From the NCBI GenBank assembly GCA_012511135.1, contig JAAZGQ010000019.1, positions 1 through 11,297 on the forward strand: 11,297 bases of DNA, given 5' to 3'. The notes beneath the pieces are model-generated. The model was not told the DNA's origin, did no database searches, and saw only the letters and a list, made by a program, of their open reading frames with translations. Shown here in pieces: positions 7,317-11,297 of this stretch (positions within the stretch are counted from its first letter, which is position 1; each line of letters begins with the position of its first letter). This DNA is from Bacteroidales bacterium (GTDB taxonomy: Bacteria > Bacteroidota > Bacteroidia > Bacteroidales > UBA1402). The position numbers and the translations under genes were made by a program.

Positions 7317-8876
7317 TTAAAAACCATTGAAAAACACATACAATCCCAGCATACACAAGACCAGGAAGCCCCAGGCCAGTTTTACTCCTCTGCCTACCCT
7401 GATAGGTACAAATTCCAGTGTCTGCACAGAAGGTTTAGCAGTTGCAAGTGACCAGATTAAAATAAAAAAGGCCAGGACTACAAAAATAAAGAAAGAGAGG
7501 TACAGATAGTGCATCCCGCTAAATATTAAACCAGTGTAGTATAAAATACCGGTGCCGATACTGAAAGCCGTGCCCGCAGTAAGTACCAGATTCACAGCTC
7601 TTGACGAAGTTTTCTTCCAAAAAGCCGCAAACAAAAAACCGGCAGCCATGGGAGGAGCCAAAAAGCCCAGAACCGACTGGAAAACATTAAAAAAGCTCAA
7701 ACCCTGGATAAAGGTTATCCCTATAGCCAAGAACACCGATATCAGCGCTCCAATCAAAACAACCCAGCGTCCTATACTGCGGATATTGCTGTCGCTGGCA
7801 TTCGGACGGTATTTCTTAATGTAAATATCCATAGTAAACACAGTACTCAGGGAATTAAGTGCCGATCCGATAGTGCTGATCAAAGCCGCCACCATAACCA
7901 CAATCACCAGTCCCATCAATCCGGAAGGAAAAACGGCATTGACCAGTTGCAGGTAAGAATCAGTTGAATTTGCCAAACCGGGTAAAAGCAAAAAGCACAA
8001 GATCCCGGGCAAAATAAACAGCGGTATATCTAGCAACTTGAGCCAGGCACTGAAGTTAGCCCCTTTTTGGCCTTCTTTCAGGTTTTTAGCTCCCAGCACC
8101 GATTGTACCATAGATTGGTCGGTACACCAAAACCAAACACCCATGATGGGATAACCCAATAAGATGGCCAGCCAGGGAAAATCCTTGTCGTCCAGGGGAC
8201 GGAAAAGATTCCAGAAATCTACCGGTGTCTCCCTGACAACAGTACTCAGACCGCCGATTTTACCGATTCCCATCACTACCAAAAGCACCGAAACCGCAAT
8301 CAGCAAAAGCATCTGATAAACATTGGTATAGGCAATGGCTTTCAGACCTCCCGCCATGGTAAACAAGGCCGAAACGGCTACCAATATCACTATACAGGCC
8401 CAAAGAGGAATAGGCAAGAGCTGAGCCATAAAAACACCACCCGAAAACAAGGTTAGGCCCAGCCAGGAAATTAATATAGTCAAGATGGAATACCAGGCAA
8501 TGTAACTGCGGGTATGTTCTCCAAAACGTTTTCCCATGTATTCGGGCAAGGTTGTGACTTGTGCTCCCAAATAGCGGGGGGCAAAAACAAAAGCCAGAAG
8601 CATAATGAAGGGAAAAGCATACCATGAAAAATTGCCGGCTGCTATACCGCCCTCAAAACCACTGCTTGCGTTGGCAATCAACATGGAAGGGCCAACATTT
8701 GTGCCCCACATAGTCAAGCCTATGGCAAACCAGCCCAAACTCTTGTTGGCCAAAAATAAATTTCCTTCTTTTTTTCTGTTTCCGAAACTAGCCCAGGCTC
8801 CTACCCCGGCCAAAATTACCAGATAAGCAACAAATACAACGATATCCAAGGTGGACAATTCAACAAGATTTCTCAT
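7317..8876 (-). CDS. Sodium:solute symporter (SSS/SGLT family)
   Basis: A 519-residue inner-membrane transporter of the LeuT-fold sodium:solute symporter family, with about 13-14 hydrophobic helices by eye. Family marks are 'GNRKKEGNLFLANKSLGWF' after the first helix, 'TLPEYMGKRFG' in the early loop, 'GGLKAIAYTNVYQ' at about residues 175-187 (the GGxxAvxxTDxxQ hallmark), 'WCTDQSMVQSVLGAKN', and the Ser/Thr-rich helix 'STIGSALNSLSTVFTMDIY' near 335-352, which in the family contributes to the sodium site. It would couple Na+ entry to uptake of a small polar solute such as a monosaccharide, a methylated sugar or another osmolyte; the substrate cannot be read from sequence. Its start lies 2 nt after the stop of the upstream UroD-fold gene, so translational coupling is likely. 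Its place between two methyltransferase-fold genes and two glycosidases suggests import of their shared substrate. Confidence 0.93.
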   Translation of the reverse strand: MRNLVELSTLDIVVFVAYLVILAGVGAWASFGNRKKEGNLFLANKSLGWFAIGLTMWGTNVGPSMLIANASSGFEGGIAAGNFSWYAFPFIMLLAFVFAPRYLGAQVTTLPEYMGKRFGEHTRSYIAWYSILTILISWLGLTLFSGGVFMAQLLPIPLWACIVILVAVSALFTMAGGLKAIAYTNVYQMLLLIAVSVLLVVMGIGKIGGLSTVVRETPVDFWNLFRPLDDKDFPWLAILLGYPIMGVWFWCTDQSMVQSVLGAKNLKEGQKGANFSAWLKLLDIPLFILPGILCFLLLPGLANSTDSYLQLVNAVFPSGLMGLVIVVMVAALISTIGSALNSLSTVFTMDIYIKKYRPNASDSNIRSIGRWVVLIGALISVFLAIGITFIQGLSFFNVFQSVLGFLAPPMAAGFLFAAFWKKTSSRAVNLVLTAGTAFSIGTGILYYTGLIFSGMHYLYLSFFIFVVLAFFILIWSLATAKPSVQTLEFVPIRVGRGVKLAWGFLVLCMLGLYVFFNGF

Positions 8877-8878
8877 TA

Positions 8879-9943
8879 TTATCTGTATTTTTCAACGATG
8901 TTCAAGGCTTTTTCGATGTCTTTTTCCGATTTAAAATCCATTTGGATGTTCAATCCCTGGTTGCCGATATTATCCAGCAATGCTTCCAGTTCATTTAGTT
9001 GTACCCAATTGATCATGACTGACTTTCCGCTGGCCAAAACTTTTTTGTACAAATCATACCAGCGGGGATCTCCTCCCTGAGGCTGGCCCACGCCGGGAGT
9101 CCATTGTACGGCATTGAGCTGCTTTAGTTCGAGTACGGCATCCAGATGCCGGATAGCATCCACTCCGTCCAGGTGATATAAAGTATAATCCAGATGTTCA
9201 CATTGTTCCTTCAGAAAAGGCAGGGAAAAAGTTCTGAAATCCTCCTCAGAAATCATCACTGAAATATCGCACTGCAATTTGGCCACCTTGCCCGGTCCCC
9301 AAATGGAAAAATAACAAAAGGCCATCTCCCCGTTCACATTGATAATATCGTACAAGTGGTCAAATACGTCAAACCAGGCTTTATTAATAGCCTGCAATTG
9401 TTGCAAACTGCCCTCTGGATCCATTATCAGATCCATCAATGCATTATCGGGGCCTTTGAGGCTGGCCAAAACATCCAGTCCTTCGACCAGGTCTGGCATA
9501 CCCACAAAATACTTATCCTGTGATTTTTGGCGGCATTTTTTCAACAATTCCTGATGCAATAACCACCAGCGATTGTCTTCTTTCAGTACAATATTGCCGT
9601 CAAAACCGGCCTGATCTCTGATCCAGATAGTATCTTCCCGTCCTTCGAGTTCTGCACCCAAAATGGCTCCCATCGATCCGGGTCCCAATTGGGTATTGGC
9701 TACCGGCAAAATATCGGCCATATAAGAATAGCCCGACATTTTGTAATGCAAATAATCCGAACGCCAGTCGGGGTCGAACCAAAATTGATTCAGGTCTTTG
9801 GCCTGAGCATTCACCGGCACATCTTCGTGTGGAGCCCCCTCTTTGTCCAGGTGCTCCCACATACTTAACACTATGCCTTTTTGTTGCCACCAGTCCAAAT
9901 AACGTTTTTGGCTGGCTTCCCAATTTGATTTCCAGGTTTTCAT
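8879..9943 (-). CDS. Divergent UroD/methyltransferase-fold protein lacking the zinc cysteines
   Basis: A 354-residue protein, probably cytosolic (no signal peptide or membrane helix), of the broad UroD/cobalamin-linked methyltransferase superfamily. Proteins like this in Bacteroidota and Planctomycetes are often labelled 'uroporphyrinogen decarboxylase family' or 'trimethylamine corrinoid protein 2'; neither name is proof of function. It begins MKTWKSNWEASQKRYLDWWQ and has family-like stretches 'MPDLVEGLDVLASLKGPDNAL' (in part), 'FCYFSIWGPGK', 'LYHLDGVDAIRHLD', 'VQWTPGVGQPQGGDPRW' and a C-terminal strand-helix. The position that holds H-x-C in MtaA-type enzymes is here H257-L-D259, and no cysteine matches the third ligand, so zinc-thiolate chemistry like that of its operon partner is unlikely. 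It could act on the substrate side (demethylation or decarboxylation) while the zinc enzyme regenerates the carrier; this is inference. It sits 74 nt after GH31 and 2 nt before the symporter. Confidence 0.72.
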   Translation of the reverse strand: MKTWKSNWEASQKRYLDWWQQKGIVLSMWEHLDKEGAPHEDVPVNAQAKDLNQFWFDPDWRSDYLHYKMSGYSYMADILPVANTQLGPGSMGAILGAELEGREDTIWIRDQAGFDGNIVLKEDNRWWLLHQELLKKCRQKSQDKYFVGMPDLVEGLDVLASLKGPDNALMDLIMDPEGSLQQLQAINKAWFDVFDHLYDIINVNGEMAFCYFSIWGPGKVAKLQCDISVMISEEDFRTFSLPFLKEQCEHLDYTLYHLDGVDAIRHLDAVLELKQLNAVQWTPGVGQPQGGDPRWYDLYKKVLASGKSVMINWVQLNELEALLDNIGNQGLNIQMDFKSEKDIEKALNIVEKYR

Positions 9944-10017
9944 TGCTATTTCTTTAATTTTGTTCCCTGTGTCTGTTTATTTTACTCCCGACACTTAGCA
10001 GGTTTCCCTTGTGATTT
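9944..10017. other. 74-nt gap between the GH31 and UroD-fold genes
   Basis: This is the longest spacer inside the minus-strand gene set. Read on the minus strand it contains no TTTG and no TAnnTTTG element, and I see no convincing hairpin followed by a T-run. The five genes are therefore best treated as a single transcription unit, with the promoter upstream of the window. Confidence 0.5.
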
Positions 10018-11297
10018 TCAAAATTGTTCCCTTCTAACTTTGTTCATATCCATTTCGTCCGTGCAGGAAACCTTTTCAGGGTAAAGAGGAATACTGCTGC
10101 CGGCTTTTACAAATACCGGCATTTCATCCAAAGGAACTTTCATGGCTTTTAGCCATTGGCCTCCGGTATATTTCTTACGATTGAAAAAATGCACCCACTC
10201 GCCCTCGGGCAGATACACATCACGAATACCTTCGGAATTCATAACTGGAGCTACCAGCATATGGTCGCCAAAATAATATTGATCGTCTATATGACGGCAG
10301 GTTTTATCCTGAGGATGATGCAAATACATAGCCCTGAGCAAAGGATAACCCGTGCGGGTGCAGGCCCGGCTTTGTTCCAGAATGTAAGGAATCAGGCTAT
10401 ATCGCAGTTCAAGCCATTTTTTTATGATGGGGGCAATGCGGGGATAATGCCAGGGTTCTCTTTTGTGAGAGCCGTGGTAACGTAAATGCGAACTGAAGAC
10501 GCCAAACTGGGTCCAGCGCACATAGATGTCCTCGGGCAAAACCGAATTCATAAAATCAGGAACACCATGAAATCCCGGCACATCGTGACTCCAAAAGCCA
10601 AAGCCCGAAAGTCCCAGATGCAGGCCACCTTTGAGGGAACCGGCCAAACCGTCCCAGGAACAGGCAGAATCACCTCCCCAATGAACGGGATAGCGTTGAC
10701 AGCCGGCCCAGCCTGCTCTGGCCCAAATTAATGCCTCTTTGTTGACTTCTTCAGTTATTTCCCAGGCGGCTTTCTGATACAGCAAAGGATAGAGATTGCG
10801 GAGTTTTTCAGGACTCATGTTGCGATATTCGGCATCCATATGGATGTCTTCGCCAAAATCTGTTTTAATGCAAACCACTCCCATTTCGAGCAGAGGCTTC
10901 AACAGAGATTTATACCATTCTGTTGCCTTGTCGTAGGTGAAATCAATGGTACCGGCATAATCCTGTACGCTGAAATTGGAAGCACCCTGAATTTTCTTTT
11001 TGGTTTTACAGATGTAGTTGTTGTCACGCGCTTCCTTGTATTGGGCCGCATTGTAGGCGATATAAGGCAATTGCCACAAACTGATCCGAAAACCTTGATC
11101 CTTGAGCCGGCTGATAAACGCGGGCGGATCCGGAAAACGTTCTTTGTTGAATTTCCATTCGCAGAGCCAGTCGGTTTCGAACCAGCCGGTATGGAGATGA
11201 ATCACGTCGCAGGGATAGCCTTCATTGCGCAGGCGTTCGCAAATGCCTTTTACTTCTTCTTCGGAAAAATAGGTCATACGGCTCATCCAGGTACCAA
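10018..11297 (-). CDS. Glycoside hydrolase family 31, alpha-xylosidase-like (5' truncated by the window)
   Basis: About 425 residues of a retaining alpha-glycosidase; the frame is open to the window edge (G-T-W-M-S-R-M-T-Y-F), so the ATG at 11286 is internal. The order matches YicI-type alpha-xylosidases: 'LHTGWFETDWLCEWKFNKERFPDP', then 'CIKTDFGEDI' with the nucleophile Asp (codon 10858-10860), then 'PVHWGGDSACSWDGLAGS' with the acid/base Asp (codon 10669-10671), then 'GLSGFGFWSHDVPGF' and 'FSSHLRYHGSHKREPW'. The proximal C-terminal beta domain is present ('FGDHMLVAPVM', 'MPVFVKAGSSIPLYP'), but the protein stops about 20 residues later, so the distal C-terminal domain found in YicI is missing. 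It would release alpha-xylosyl or similar residues from the non-reducing end. Specificity and cell location stay open because the N-terminal part is outside the window. It is the first visible gene of the minus-strand set. Confidence 0.9.
   Translation of the reverse strand, partial: GTWMSRMTYFSEEEVKGICERLRNEGYPCDVIHLHTGWFETDWLCEWKFNKERFPDPPAFISRLKDQGFRISLWQLPYIAYNAAQYKEARDNNYICKTKKKIQGASNFSVQDYAGTIDFTYDKATEWYKSLLKPLLEMGVVCIKTDFGEDIHMDAEYRNMSPEKLRNLYPLLYQKAAWEITEEVNKEALIWARAGWAGCQRYPVHWGGDSACSWDGLAGSLKGGLHLGLSGFGFWSHDVPGFHGVPDFMNSVLPEDIYVRWTQFGVFSSHLRYHGSHKREPWHYPRIAPIIKKWLELRYSLIPYILEQSRACTRTGYPLLRAMYLHHPQDKTCRHIDDQYYFGDHMLVAPVMNSEGIRDVYLPEGEWVHFFNRKKYTGGQWLKAMKVPLDEMPVFVKAGSSIPLYPEKVSCTDEMDMNKVRREQF

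Noticed and set aside
7294..7356. Longer start for the MtaA-like gene at 7356
   Set aside because: It would overlap the 3' end of the symporter and add a hydrophobic stretch not expected in this cytosolic family.
8260..8625. 121-codon minus-strand open frame within the symporter
   Set aside because: It is an alternative-frame shadow of the symporter gene, with a translation typical of shifted membrane-protein codons.
1..11297. CRISPR arrays, tRNA or rRNA genes, insertion sequences, attachment sites
   Set aside because: I saw no direct-repeat array, no tRNA-like clover or rRNA stretch, no transposase or integrase, and no terminal inverted repeats. Coding density is high throughout, and no gene-free stretch exceeds about 80 nt.

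Overview
The window reads as chromosomal DNA from a member of the Bacteroidota, probably Bacteroidales or a relative. Four things suggest this: the ftsH-cdsA gene order; an ECF sigma cassette with a 'VPEQYFENL' membrane protein and an 'LTPEEAQSFWP' periplasmic protein; TAnnTTTG-type promoter elements with mostly absent Shine-Dalgarno sites; and a glycan-type gene cluster with a GH2-malectin enzyme. This placement comes from protein style and gene order, not from a database search.

Plus-strand half (1-3116). The 3' end of ftsH (membrane AAA+ zinc protease) is followed by cdsA (CDP-diacylglycerol synthase), both conserved housekeeping genes of membrane quality control and phospholipid synthesis. 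After a short gap with a possible weak terminator and promoter comes a three-gene envelope-signalling cassette: an ECF sigma factor, a small single-pass membrane protein, and a secreted helical Spy/CpxP-like protein. The second gene has its own well-formed -7 element and an unusually strong Shine-Dalgarno.

Minus-strand half (3168-11297). Five genes run as one probable operon, entering the window at its right edge: a GH31 enzyme resembling alpha-xylosidase (5' end cut off), a divergent UroD/methyltransferase-fold protein, a sodium:solute symporter, a second UroD-fold protein carrying the complete HxC...C zinc motif of MtaA/CmuA corrinoid methyltransferases, and a secreted multidomain GH2 enzyme with a malectin domain. 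Gaps inside the set are 74, 2, 23 and 7 nt. The two halves converge on a 51-nt spacer (3117-3167) that holds a small palindrome.

How the genes may work together. GH2 and GH31 would trim a glycan or glycoside, and the symporter would import a released small solute with sodium. The two UroD-fold proteins suggest that the solute, or part of it, carries a methyl group to be moved to a corrinoid or other C1 carrier. This last step is inference. No corrinoid protein, corrinoid activase or SusC/SusD pair is visible here, and the operon continues beyond the window. This pairing of glycosidases, an SSS transporter and two dissimilar methyltransferase-fold proteins is the most interesting signal in the window.
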